A DNA stretch of 64,000 nucleotides from Bacillus sp. 1780r2a1. GTDB taxonomy: Bacteria > Bacillota > Bacilli > Bacillales > Bacillaceae_H. A program made the position numbers and the translations under genes. This document shows, piece after piece, positions 15,137 through 24,572 of this stretch (position 1 is its first letter; every line of letters starts with the position of its first letter). The notes under the pieces were generated by a model. The model saw only the letters and a program-made list of their open reading frames with translations. It did no database searches and was not told the DNA's origin. The stretch lies in assembly GCA_024134725.1 (NCBI GenBank), contig CP099863.1:2227501-2291500 (forward strand). Direction: 5' to 3'.

Positions 15137-16432
15137 ATGAAAGATATTAAAGTAGCTGAACTGTTTGCCGGTGTTGGCGGATTTCGTTTAGGCTTAGAAA
15201 ACGCAGGAGGTTTTGATGTTAGTTGGATGAATCAATGGGAGCCATCCACTAAAAGTCAGCATGCGTTTAACTGCTATATAGAAAACTTTGGAGATGACTC
15301 ATCTCATGTAAATGAGGACATCGCGCAAGTATGGAAAGACATCACAGATCACGATTTACTAGTTGGTGGTTTCCCTTGTCAAGACTATTCGGTTGCACGT
15401 TCCTTATCTGGTGAAAAAGGTATTCAAGGTAAAAAAGGGGTTTTGTTCTGGGAAATCATGAACATCATCCAATATAAAAAGCCAAAATACGTTCTTTTAG
15501 AAAATGTAGATAGATTGTTAAAATCACCCTCTAAACAACGTGGAAGAGACTTCTCTATAATGCTAACAGCATTTCGTGATGCTGGCTATTACGTTGAGTG
15601 GCGTGTAATTAATGCAGCTGATTATGGTTTTGCTCAGCGTAGACGCAGAGTTTTTATCTTTGCTTACACAGTTGAAACTGAATTTGCTACACAGCAAGCT
15701 AAATTAGATGAAAAAGATATTCTTCATAAAAAGGGGTTCTTTGCTCCTTCATTTAAAGTTGAGAAAGAACCTTCACTAAAACATAAAGATAAATTTGTTA
15801 CGTTACCACGTGATATCGTCGATGTCTCGGATGAGTTTAGCGAAAATTATCGAAATGCAGGTATTATGCGTGATGGTAAAGTTTATACAGCTGAACTAAT
15901 TCCTCTGACAAAATCGTCAAAAACTTTGGGTGAAGTAGTTGAAGAAATTTATCAAGAACTTGGTCCAGTAGATGAGAGATTTTACCTTGATGAATCGAAG
16001 ATTAATAAAAAAGGACGCACTGAACTAGAAGAATTAAAATACCTTAAAGGTCCGAAAAAAATTGAGAGAATTGCACAAACAGGCCATAAATATACTTATT
16101 CAGAAGGTGGAATGTCCTTTCCAGACCCCCTTACGCTGCCAGGAAGAACAATGCTAACTAGTGAAGGTACTTCTAACCGCAGTTCACACGTTATTCAAGA
16201 TCCTTATACTAAACGCCTTCGTTATTTATCGCCAGAAGAGTGCGAACGATTAAATGACTTTCCTGCAAAGTGGACTGAAACAGGGATGCCTTTAAGAACT
16301 CGATATTTTTGTATGGGAAATGCTTTAGTTGTAGGACTAGTAGCATTAATGGGTGAAAGAATTAAAGAGGTTTACAATCTAGATATGGAAAAATTTCACG
16401 AACAAGGTTTTGAACAACCAACAATGTTATAA
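15137..16432 (+). CDS. DNA cytosine-5 methyltransferase of a Sau3AI-like R-M system
   Basis: From ATG at 15137 the enzyme has 431 residues. Initiation at TTG 15131, ten bases after GAAAGGATG, is the alternative. C5-methyltransferase motifs occur in order: I AELFAGVGGFRLGL (7-20), IV GGFPCQDYS with catalytic Cys81, VI ENVDRL (122-127), VIII QRRRRVF, and X RYFCMGNALVVGLVA near the C-terminus. A target-recognition region lies between VIII and X. It transfers a methyl group from S-adenosylmethionine to cytosine, protecting host DNA. The MutH/Sau3AI-type nuclease directly downstream suggests GATC as target, an inference from the neighbour. A strong terminator separates the two, so they are expressed separately. 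Confidence 0.9.
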   Translation: MKDIKVAELFAGVGGFRLGLENAGGFDVSWMNQWEPSTKSQHAFNCYIENFGDDSSHVNEDIAQVWKDITDHDLLVGGFPCQDYSVARSLSGEKGIQGKKGVLFWEIMNIIQYKKPKYVLLENVDRLLKSPSKQRGRDFSIMLTAFRDAGYYVEWRVINAADYGFAQRRRRVFIFAYTVETEFATQQAKLDEKDILHKKGFFAPSFKVEKEPSLKHKDKFVTLPRDIVDVSDEFSENYRNAGIMRDGKVYTAELIPLTKSSKTLGEVVEEIYQELGPVDERFYLDESKINKKGRTELEELKYLKGPKKIERIAQTGHKYTYSEGGMSFPDPLTLPGRTMLTSEGTSNRSSHVIQDPYTKRLRYLSPEECERLNDFPAKWTETGMPLRTRYFCMGNALVVGLVALMGERIKEVYNLDMEKFHEQGFEQPTML

Positions 16433-16471
16433 GAAAAAGGCTTCTACGGGTAATGTAGAAGCCTTTTTCTT
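16431..16471 (+). terminator. Terminator after the methyltransferase gene
   Basis: A perfect 17-bp inverted repeat (16431-16447 and 16455-16471) has a seven-base loop and T-rich 3' arm. It begins within the stop codon and insulates the nuclease gene from the methyltransferase transcript. Confidence 0.9.
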
Positions 16472-16568
16472 ATATTATTCACCAATTCTAGCAATATATA
16501 CCTTGATATATTATAATTACACTATATCCTTTAATTGTAAAAACATAAATAATATAAGGAGTTAAGTA

Positions 16569-17957
16569 ATGGAATATCTAACAACTGATGAAGTAATGTT
16601 GAAAGCAAAAGAAGCTGAAGGAAAAACATTTAAAGAGATAGACTCTTATAATCGACTCTCTAACAAAAATTCTAAGGGGAGCTTTGGTCAAGTTATTGAA
16701 GAGAGCCTATTTGGCTATAAGATTAATTCCGATGCTCGACCAGACTTTGAACATTTAAACTTAGAACTTAAAGTGACCCCTTTTAAGAAAAACAAAAATA
16801 AAACATTCTCTGCAAAAGAAAGATTGGTACTTAATATTATTAATTACTTGGAAGAAGTTAAGTACACGTTTGAAACATCAAGCTTTTGGAAAAAAAATCA
16901 AAACCTTTTACTAATGTTTTACGAATGGATTCCAGGTATAGAACGCGAAGATTTAAAGCTGTTTAAAAGTATTTTATTTACTTTTCCAGAAGCGGATTTA
17001 GAAATTATTAAACAAGATTGGCACACGATAGTTAATAAAGTTAAGGCAGGAAAAGCTCATGAACTATCTGAAGGAGATACAAATTATCTCGGTGCTTGCT
17101 CTAAAGGAGCTAATAAAAATTCTTTGCGGGAACAACCTAACTCTTCTCTACGTGCTATGCAACGAGCTTTTTCTTTAAAACAATCTTATATGACTGCTCT
17201 AGTAAGAAAATATTTACATAACGATCAATTAGTTAGTTTTACCTCGGCTAACGAGTTAAAAAAGAAATCATTAGAAGAAATTTTAGCTGATAGGTTTGCA
17301 CCATACAAGGGACTAACACCCAAGGAAATAGCTGCACGTTTGAATGTTAATTGTAATCCTCGAGCTAAAAGTTTTATCCCTCAAGTCATTAGTGCATTAC
17401 TGGGTATTAAAGGAACAAAATTAGATGGAGTTGAAGAGTTCTCAAAAGCAAATATTCAGTTTAAAACAGTTAGACTAAAACCTACTGGCGTTCCTAAAGA
17501 AAGTATGTCTTTTAAAAATATAGACTTCAATGCTTGGGCTACAGAAAGTTGGGAGGAAAGTGAGCTTCGACAGACTTTCTACGATACGAAGTTTTTATTC
17601 GTTGTATTTCAATATAAAGAAACTGAAAAAGATAATCCAAACCGTGAAGCATACTTTAAAGGTATTAAACTTTGGAATATGCCTGTTAATACAATTGAAA
17701 CTAAGATGAAACAGTTATGGCAAGAAGTAAATACCATTCTTCAAAACGGTGTTGTTATTCAAGAAAAGCCTTACGGTAAATCATCTAGAATACATAATAA
17801 CTTCCCTAAAAAAGACTTTAACGGTGTAAGCCATATTCGCCCTAAAGCTCAAAATGGCAATGATAAAGTAACATTACCGGACGGTCAAAAAATTACAAAA
17901 CAATGCTATTGGTTAAATGATACTTATATTGCTTCTCTGCTTAAAGATTTATATTAA
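16569..17957 (+). CDS. Sau3AI/MutH-family type II restriction endonuclease
   Basis: This 462-residue protein has an N-terminal MutH-fold catalytic core: GSFGQVIEESLFGY (37-50) supplies the N-terminal Glu, and PDFEHLNLELKV supplies D59, E66 and K68. The D-to-E and E-to-K spacings (7 and 2) equal those of MutH D70/E77/K79. Length is close to Sau3AI (about 490 residues), which has a second MutH-like non-catalytic half; the C-terminal half here, with FKNIDFNAWATESWEES and FLFVVFQYKE, fits that. It cleaves unmodified DNA, probably at GATC. AAGGAG precedes the ATG. It converges with dptH. Confidence 0.85.
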   Translation: MEYLTTDEVMLKAKEAEGKTFKEIDSYNRLSNKNSKGSFGQVIEESLFGYKINSDARPDFEHLNLELKVTPFKKNKNKTFSAKERLVLNIINYLEEVKYTFETSSFWKKNQNLLLMFYEWIPGIEREDLKLFKSILFTFPEADLEIIKQDWHTIVNKVKAGKAHELSEGDTNYLGACSKGANKNSLREQPNSSLRAMQRAFSLKQSYMTALVRKYLHNDQLVSFTSANELKKKSLEEILADRFAPYKGLTPKEIAARLNVNCNPRAKSFIPQVISALLGIKGTKLDGVEEFSKANIQFKTVRLKPTGVPKESMSFKNIDFNAWATESWEESELRQTFYDTKFLFVVFQYKETEKDNPNREAYFKGIKLWNMPVNTIETKMKQLWQEVNTILQNGVVIQEKPYGKSSRIHNNFPKKDFNGVSHIRPKAQNGNDKVTLPDGQKITKQCYWLNDTYIASLLKDLY

Positions 17958-17988
17958 AAAAGTAGCGGCTCATACACCGCTACTTTTT
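17957..17988. terminator. Bidirectional terminator between the restriction nuclease and dptH
   Basis: AAAAAGTAGCGG (17957-17968) and CCGCTACTTTTT (17977-17988) form a perfect 12-bp stem with A and T tracts on each side. It lies between two convergent stop codons. Confidence 0.9.
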
Positions 17989-17989
17989 A

Positions 17990-20900
17990 TTAATTCAACC
18001 TACTGTTTAAACTACTTATATTAATTACTACAGGCTGCGCTTGTTTTAACGTGCCATCCGGTTGTAACATAGGACCGGATACTACACACTGCCCCTTTTT
18101 TAAGGTGGCTAGTTTCTTTTCCCACTCTTTGCGAACTGCACTATCTTGAGAAAGATTTGATGCAATTGCACTAATTTCGTTTTCTGGTGGCATAAAATAG
18201 ATTTTTTGACTTGCATTTTGCAACCTTGAAATTTCGTCTGTACTAAATTGACCTCTTAGAGATTGGGTAGCATACCATCCAGACCAACCAAACTTTCGCC
18301 CTTCTGTTAATATTTTAGCACTTGGCGAATATTCACGATGATCTAAATTTTGAGCTTCGTCTAAAATAACAGGTAATGGTCTACTTTTATCGCCATGATT
18401 TAGTTGATGATTCCACATATCCCATAGAATAAATTCTGTAATCATCATTTGTACCTCTCTGTTATAACCTGTTAATTGAACAATAAATACCTTCCCTTTA
18501 TCACCTAATAGCTCACTCCAATTATAAGTTTCCTTACTATTAAAAGGATTTTTGTCAATTAAAGGTTTAATTTGAGAGCGTGCAGTTTTAGCAGGACCTG
18601 ACCCATCTTCTTCTAGTTCCGTTATTAATCGTTCTAGGTTCATCTCGTCTTGGTACTTATCTAAACCACTTAATACAGCTTCATAAATGGCATTTTGTTG
18701 CTGAATTCCTAAGTCTCTATAAATAGATGAAAATACCGCTTTAATTCTTTCTGCTATATCTGTATTATCTTCATCAATATAAAGATCTTCATCTAACTCT
18801 TTTTGATTACGCTTAAAAGGATTAATTGGAAAGCCGTCTCTAACTACGAAGAACTGCTCTAGTTTGTCCCCTAACTTTTCTTTAAACTCTGGTTCAAGCT
18901 TAGAGTTTTTGAATCCATCTGTGTAATCAAAAATGATATTAGAAATACCACTCTGAGCGAGCTCTAGCAATAAACACTGTATAAAATAACTTTTTCCTTG
19001 TCCAGATTTCCCTGAAATTAAAATATGACGGTTAGCTAATTCAGTGTGGCCGTATTCCCAATAAACATCTTTAGTCGAACCTTCAACAGTTCCTAGCAAA
19101 ACTCGAATATCTTTTAACTCTTTTTGTACATTTACAGCCGGTGTTAAATCTTCTACTTGATTATTATTAGTTTCTGTAACACTATTAATCGTTTCCATTT
19201 TCGCCTCAGTATCTATATCCTCTATTACAGAAACAGCTCTTTTATTATCAGCTATTGTTGATTCATTCTTTTCTGCTACAATTATGTGTGGTTTAACATT
19301 ACTAGAGTATTCAAAGTTAACAACAGATTTAGAAGCCTTATAATTATAAGCTAGTAAATTCTCCACTCTAATGTCTGTTTTTCCATTTATAATATTTTCT
19401 TTTAATATTTGAATCTCTGTCATTACTCCTTGGTAACCATCTTCTTCAGTGAGATCAACAAGTAAAATATCTTCTTCAAGCTTAACAGATCTCCATGTTT
19501 GCTCTTTTTTAAATGACAATACAGCACCTTTACCAATCCAATGGTTAATTTCATTGCTAAATTCATATTTATCATTTAAAAGTCTTTCTTTTAACTCTTC
19601 TACTTTTTCATAGTTTTTCTCTGGCCAAATCTTGCTTGAAATAAATTTTTGAGCATTTGCAATTAATAATTGCACAAAGAAGTTTCTAAAAAACTTGTTT
19701 TTAAATAGAAATTCACCATCTTCATCTACTTTTGAAAGCTGCGTACTAAAGAGTTTATGTGTTTTATTGATTTGTTCTTTAGCTTTAGCAATAGTTGAAT
19801 CTTGATTATAACCAATCTTTACTTCAACTGGATAATAGTGAACATATATTTCATTATTATCAGTTTCTATTCCAATTAACAATAAGTCATCACTATGCAT
19901 TCCTTTAACATTTAAGTTTTTAGCAGAAAAGACACCTTCACTTTTGGTTAGTTTAACAACCCCTGCTATTCGCAATATTTCTTCTAGAGAGATTGGAATC
20001 CAAAGGATTTTTTCGTGATCGAGTGTACTAATTATATACTTGATAGCTGATATAATACTTAACTTTTCTCGAGAAAATTGACCTTTACTTCCAATGATTC
20101 GAAGTAGCCATTCTCCATTTAAGCTGTTAAAACTATGAATAGCTGTCTCAATTTGTTTATCATTAATAGAAAGCTCTTTTCCTGCTAAGTACTGTTCAAT
20201 AATCAATTTATATTGAGATGACTTATCTGTAACAGTTATAGCATCATATTGTGTAGAAGATGAATATTGATCACTATAATGAATGACTAATAAATTTCTT
20301 GATGCAGTTTGAAAGAAATTTAAATCAACGTTTGGCTCGATAAATGTTACCCAATAAGAAGCATCATAAAGCTTCTCAAGTATTTGTTCGTCATAATTAG
20401 CCGTTCTTGTGACAATCGTTTCATTCTTTCGGTAAGGATTCGTTCCCCCACTTTCTAAATTACTAGCTAATTCATTTAAATATTTTGATACTTGCATTAA
20501 GGAATTTGGGTTATCTTTTTTACCCTTTAAACCAAACCCTGTACGGTAATCATTAGTGGTTTTAAGAAATGATAAAGAAGATAATAAGCCATCCAATGAA
20601 GTTCCTGATTCAATTTCCTCCATCGCATTCCGAGCTGGAAGATCATTGGATTTCATTTTATAAAATGAAATGTGTGCATACCCATACTCTGAATGCTTTA
20701 ATGGACGATAATACAAAATATTTTCACGTATAAAACGTAACACATCAGATGCATCCAGCTTTTTTGTTGCTAAAGAAATACCAAATACTTCTTCAAACTC
20801 CTCAACCGTTTCTAAATCAGAGAATCTCTCAAACGAGCTTATGATGTTACGCTCCATATATAATGCAACCTCAATTGGTACAATATCAGCAGGGCCTCTT

Positions 20901-23203
20901 TTATCAAGCTGCTTCTTAATAAAGTTAATTAAACCTTTTACCACTTCTTCATCATTGTTAACGTTAATTACATTAATTTGAATTGGTGACTTCGATTGCT
21001 TGATAAATAGATATTGAAAGTGTTCAATAAACTGAGTAAGCTTTTCTTCTATGACATTTGATAAAAATGCATTAGATTCACCAATTGTTACTTGATTATA
21101 CGGTTCATAAATAATCCATTCAGGTGCATCTTTTTGTGTAATCGGTCGATACAGCTCTGAGCCTTCACCATAGATATAAGGTAAAAGATTATTAGGGTGT
21201 AGTCTGTCTAATATATGCATATCTACTTGCTGATTTTTCAGTTCGTCTTGGATTTGAAGTTGATATGCAACATTTAGTGGGTGCAATGGTGTAAACAAAA
21301 TTTTATTTTGTTCATAAATACTTCCTAGCTTAAAAATACTTTTTTGCTCTTCTGCTAAAATAGTATTTTCGGGTATTTCAGCAACTGCACTAATAAATGC
21401 TCTTACGTACTCAACTGATAGTGAATGCAGTGTAGAATCCATATGTGATAAACTTGGAAGCTGTTTCTTAGACTTATAGTAACTAAGCAAATTTTCGTAT
21501 GCTGTTAGAACTTCTTGCTGAAGTTTTAAATTTTGCTTTTCTAACCCAGTAACTTCTCTCTTAGCATAAAGACAACCTTTTTCTATCCATGCAATCTCAT
21601 CTAGTAGAAAGTCCTTAAAATCTTCGCGCGCTGAGAATTCTCGAGTACTTTGCTTTAACTTGTTTGTTTCTGAATTATATTCAAAAGATGCTTGATGTTC
21701 TCTTTTTAATTTCCATACTCTGTTACCTGTAATTGGCGTTACTCTCATGCCTTCTTCTTTTACAATGATTCGAAGATTTATTGTAGGAGTATGAATAGAA
21801 AATTTAAGCGTATCATCCTCCCAAGCTAAAGAACTAGATGAAATCTTAAAGGTATTCGTTTTAGGCTGAATATGCTCATTTTCTTCTTCAACAAATATTT
21901 CTTCTATCTCATCGCTTTCATTACCGAAAATAATATCTTCGTCTTTTTTATTTAGAATTAATGCTTGAGATCGGACGTTCACTTCATAGATTGTTTGAAT
22001 AGAATGCAGAAAACTTGGCTCACAATCTACGATAGTAATATTGAATTCATACTTTGATCTAGATTCATTATTGTGTGTATATACTATTTGATAAAAATCA
22101 GTCAAATTCTCTTCAGAAGGTAGTGCAACCATTAGTTTCTTTCCTGATACACTACAGAATTTTTCTGATTTTTTATGTATATATTCTTTTTTTAATCTAT
22201 CACTAAATTCAAATGTTAAATTTACTTGGCTTTCTCTTTTAGGGTTGAAAATAATGATATGTCGCTTTCTCTCTCCTGCTTTTGTTTCCTTATGGGGCTT
22301 TTCCCAATATGTTAAGTGCTCTTTAGTTTGCTTTTTAGAAGACTCTATGTACATTAAAGATGTTCGTACTTTAATTTCATCGTTCCACGACTTCACTTTT
22401 CCGTACTCTTCTTCTTGCCAATTATCTTTCTTTAAAGCCTGTACACCTTTTTCAGAAAAATTTCTTTCTAATTGGCTATCTAAATTTTCATATTCATGAA
22501 TATGTTGTACTTTTTCAAATAAGCCATAATTTTCTTCAAGTCTTTTTTTTATTTGACTTGGTGTATATTGATCTAATGTTGCATCATAAAATAGTCCCAA
22601 ACGAGCGTATTCATCAACTTGAATATGACCTTCATTTAGAAACCCAAGAACTTCTTCATAATCCCATAAAGATGAATGAACAAAAGCTTCATCTAACTTT
22701 TTTGATAGATGAAAGCTTAACACTTCTTTATCTACTTTTTTTAATTCGTTAGATGATTCTATTCTTTCTTTTAAAGTCATTAAAATCGTTTTTACATTAA
22801 ACGGCATTCCTTCTTTTTGTAAATCACTACTGCCGCCCCGAATACTATCTAAAGTTTCATGACAAATACTTAATAAAGCTGTATTAGCCCAAACACCTTT
22901 TTGTTCTCCTACCTGATTTCTAAGAGTTACAAGAAAATCGGGAGTAACCTTCTCCGTAGTAGCTGCTACTACAACATTCATTCCATCTGAAAGCTTAATT
23001 GAAAAAGTATTATAGAGGGAACCTTGCTCATGTTTATATTGAAATTGCTGAGCGAAGTCACTTTCACTTAATATTTTATAAAATTCTTGAACTTGGTTCG
23101 TATTATCAAATTGTAAGTAAAAACGATCTCCTCGTTTAAAAGGCGTATTCCTTAAGTATTGAATTAATTCATCTGAAAGATATTTATAAAATTGGTTTAA
23201 CAT
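17990..23203 (-). CDS. dptH: DptH-like HerA-type ATPase of a DNA phosphorothioation-dependent restriction module
   Basis: This protein of about 1737 residues starts at ATG 23203 (GGTGAT seven bases upstream), overlapping dptG by 20 bases; other in-frame ATGs lie at 23212 and 23224. The C-terminal third is a HerA/FtsK-type motor: ILISGKSGQGKSYFIQ (Walker A, near 1400), NIIFDYTDGF, PVILDEAQNL (Walker B, near 1615) and GWYATQSLRG. Around residues 1100-1130 there is DDLLLIGIET followed by YPVEVKIGY, the D...ExK pattern of PD-(D/E)xK nucleases. Size, order and architecture match DptH, the large subunit of DptFGH restriction, which attacks DNA lacking phosphorothioate marks. The dndBCDE modification genes are not in the window. 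AT-rich relative to flanks. Confidence 0.8.
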   Translation of the reverse strand: MLNQFYKYLSDELIQYLRNTPFKRGDRFYLQFDNTNQVQEFYKILSESDFAQQFQYKHEQGSLYNTFSIKLSDGMNVVVAATTEKVTPDFLVTLRNQVGEQKGVWANTALLSICHETLDSIRGGSSDLQKEGMPFNVKTILMTLKERIESSNELKKVDKEVLSFHLSKKLDEAFVHSSLWDYEEVLGFLNEGHIQVDEYARLGLFYDATLDQYTPSQIKKRLEENYGLFEKVQHIHEYENLDSQLERNFSEKGVQALKKDNWQEEEYGKVKSWNDEIKVRTSLMYIESSKKQTKEHLTYWEKPHKETKAGERKRHIIIFNPKRESQVNLTFEFSDRLKKEYIHKKSEKFCSVSGKKLMVALPSEENLTDFYQIVYTHNNESRSKYEFNITIVDCEPSFLHSIQTIYEVNVRSQALILNKKDEDIIFGNESDEIEEIFVEEENEHIQPKTNTFKISSSSLAWEDDTLKFSIHTPTINLRIIVKEEGMRVTPITGNRVWKLKREHQASFEYNSETNKLKQSTREFSAREDFKDFLLDEIAWIEKGCLYAKREVTGLEKQNLKLQQEVLTAYENLLSYYKSKKQLPSLSHMDSTLHSLSVEYVRAFISAVAEIPENTILAEEQKSIFKLGSIYEQNKILFTPLHPLNVAYQLQIQDELKNQQVDMHILDRLHPNNLLPYIYGEGSELYRPITQKDAPEWIIYEPYNQVTIGESNAFLSNVIEEKLTQFIEHFQYLFIKQSKSPIQINVINVNNDEEVVKGLINFIKKQLDKRGPADIVPIEVALYMERNIISSFERFSDLETVEEFEEVFGISLATKKLDASDVLRFIRENILYYRPLKHSEYGYAHISFYKMKSNDLPARNAMEEIESGTSLDGLLSSLSFLKTTNDYRTGFGLKGKKDNPNSLMQVSKYLNELASNLESGGTNPYRKNETIVTRTANYDEQILEKLYDASYWVTFIEPNVDLNFFQTASRNLLVIHYSDQYSSSTQYDAITVTDKSSQYKLIIEQYLAGKELSINDKQIETAIHSFNSLNGEWLLRIIGSKGQFSREKLSIISAIKYIISTLDHEKILWIPISLEEILRIAGVVKLTKSEGVFSAKNLNVKGMHSDDLLLIGIETDNNEIYVHYYPVEVKIGYNQDSTIAKAKEQINKTHKLFSTQLSKVDEDGEFLFKNKFFRNFFVQLLIANAQKFISSKIWPEKNYEKVEELKERLLNDKYEFSNEINHWIGKGAVLSFKKEQTWRSVKLEEDILLVDLTEEDGYQGVMTEIQILKENIINGKTDIRVENLLAYNYKASKSVVNFEYSSNVKPHIIVAEKNESTIADNKRAVSVIEDIDTEAKMETINSVTETNNNQVEDLTPAVNVQKELKDIRVLLGTVEGSTKDVYWEYGHTELANRHILISGKSGQGKSYFIQCLLLELAQSGISNIIFDYTDGFKNSKLEPEFKEKLGDKLEQFFVVRDGFPINPFKRNQKELDEDLYIDEDNTDIAERIKAVFSSIYRDLGIQQQNAIYEAVLSGLDKYQDEMNLERLITELEEDGSGPAKTARSQIKPLIDKNPFNSKETYNWSELLGDKGKVFIVQLTGYNREVQMMITEFILWDMWNHQLNHGDKSRPLPVILDEAQNLDHREYSPSAKILTEGRKFGWSGWYATQSLRGQFSTDEISRLQNASQKIYFMPPENEISAIASNLSQDSAVRKEWEKKLATLKKGQCVVSGPMLQPDGTLKQAQPVVINISSLNSRLN

Positions 23204-24569
23204 ATTGTGCATCACCGCTATCACTTTTTTTATCTAATAAATTAAGTTTATCTAGTAGTTTGACTGCCTCTTCTTTTGAGTATCGGTCAAAGTACATACC
23301 TCTATTTTCTAAATCAATAAATAATTGATTTAAAGACTTTCTTTCATTTTTCAAACAAACAGCCGTTAATAATAAGAACAAGTCTTGCGAAACATTTAGC
23401 ATATAGCCTAAAGAGCCTCGTGTTTTCAAAAAGAATTTTTTCCCAATCTCTTCAATCGATAATGAATAGCGATTTCTAGGCCCTTGCATACTTGGCTTTT
23501 GGTATGCTTCTTCAATACTAGAATACAGTAAATCAACCAATGAAGAATAAGTACCTTCACTACATATTTCTATCTCTGGTAGGGAAGAGTGAACTCGATA
23601 TTCTATAATCCACTGTTTTAACAATTCTAGAAAACTCTGACTCTCTTCTTCTGATAACGCCTCATGCTTATCTAATAGTTCTGGGTACACTGTAGAATCT
23701 TCCAGCCCCATGAGCGTGTTTAAATGTTCTAATGTATTGACGTGAATCAATAGATTACGGGCAGCGTCCTTGACTAACTGATAACCGTACCCATAGCCTT
23801 TTCTACTTTTGCTAGTAGCTTCCCAATCTAAAGTAAAATATACTTCATTGTTATTGGTAAAGTTAGCCTTACTTTGCTGAGCTAACTTTATTGATAATTG
23901 AGAAATATAAATAAAATAGTAATAGCTTAAGAGTAATTCGTAATGTGTTTTAAAGTAATCTTCGTATCTAGATAAAAATAAAAAATCATCTTGAAAGTAT
24001 CTAGATAAATAAGGAAGCTTACTTCCGTATTTTTTTTGTACATCTATTTGGCTTAAGCCATTTAATTTATCTAAAATAAGCTTTGAAATTAAATCATGTG
24101 ATAACTGCTTTTCAAAGATTTTTTGAAATTCTGTACTATCTTCGATTAACACATCTGCTAAAAACTTACCAATCTCTTGTTCACCTTTCATTTCAGGTCC
24201 ATCACTTAATGATAAATACTGAAATAAATGAGGGTGAAACACTTTTATCTTTCCATTCTTATGCTGCAAGACCATATTTAAAATTTGGACGAGATATGCT
24301 TGATCTTCTTTATTTACATTCACCATGTTGCTTATTTCATCGATTAAATCATCTATTTCCAAGCTTCCTTCAAAAGTATTTTCACATATATTGCGCGTAA
24401 ACTCTCCCAATACTCCTTCAAAACCTCTTCTAAACTTTGGCCTTTCTGTTCCTCTTGTTACAAAAGGAAACAGCTTAGCTTTTCGATTAATTGTATGTTT
24501 TAAACCGATTTTTTCCTCTTTTATAGATAATGAATTTTTCAACTCTTGTAAGTTACTTTGTTCAACCAT
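23184..24569 (-). CDS. dptG: DptG-like restriction subunit
   Basis: The 461-residue soluble protein has no motif of known catalytic meaning. Blocks resembling DptG include TRNICENTFEGSLEIDDLIDEI, HYELLLSYYYFIYISQLSIKLAQ, the aromatic FTLDWEATSKSRKGYGYGYQL and a C-terminal winged-helix-like KEEAVKLLDKLNLLDKKSDSGD. It lies between dptF and dptH, starting three bases after the dptF stop with AGAAGGGAATAAAAA as ribosome site, and overlapping dptH. Co-translation with both supports a complex. In studied systems all three Dpt proteins are needed for restriction. The identification rests strongly on context. Confidence 0.72.
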   Translation of the reverse strand: MVEQSNLQELKNSLSIKEEKIGLKHTINRKAKLFPFVTRGTERPKFRRGFEGVLGEFTRNICENTFEGSLEIDDLIDEISNMVNVNKEDQAYLVQILNMVLQHKNGKIKVFHPHLFQYLSLSDGPEMKGEQEIGKFLADVLIEDSTEFQKIFEKQLSHDLISKLILDKLNGLSQIDVQKKYGSKLPYLSRYFQDDFLFLSRYEDYFKTHYELLLSYYYFIYISQLSIKLAQQSKANFTNNNEVYFTLDWEATSKSRKGYGYGYQLVKDAARNLLIHVNTLEHLNTLMGLEDSTVYPELLDKHEALSEEESQSFLELLKQWIIEYRVHSSLPEIEICSEGTYSSLVDLLYSSIEEAYQKPSMQGPRNRYSLSIEEIGKKFFLKTRGSLGYMLNVSQDLFLLLTAVCLKNERKSLNQLFIDLENRGMYFDRYSKEEAVKLLDKLNLLDKKSDSGDAQYVKPIL

Positions 24570-24572
24570 TTT

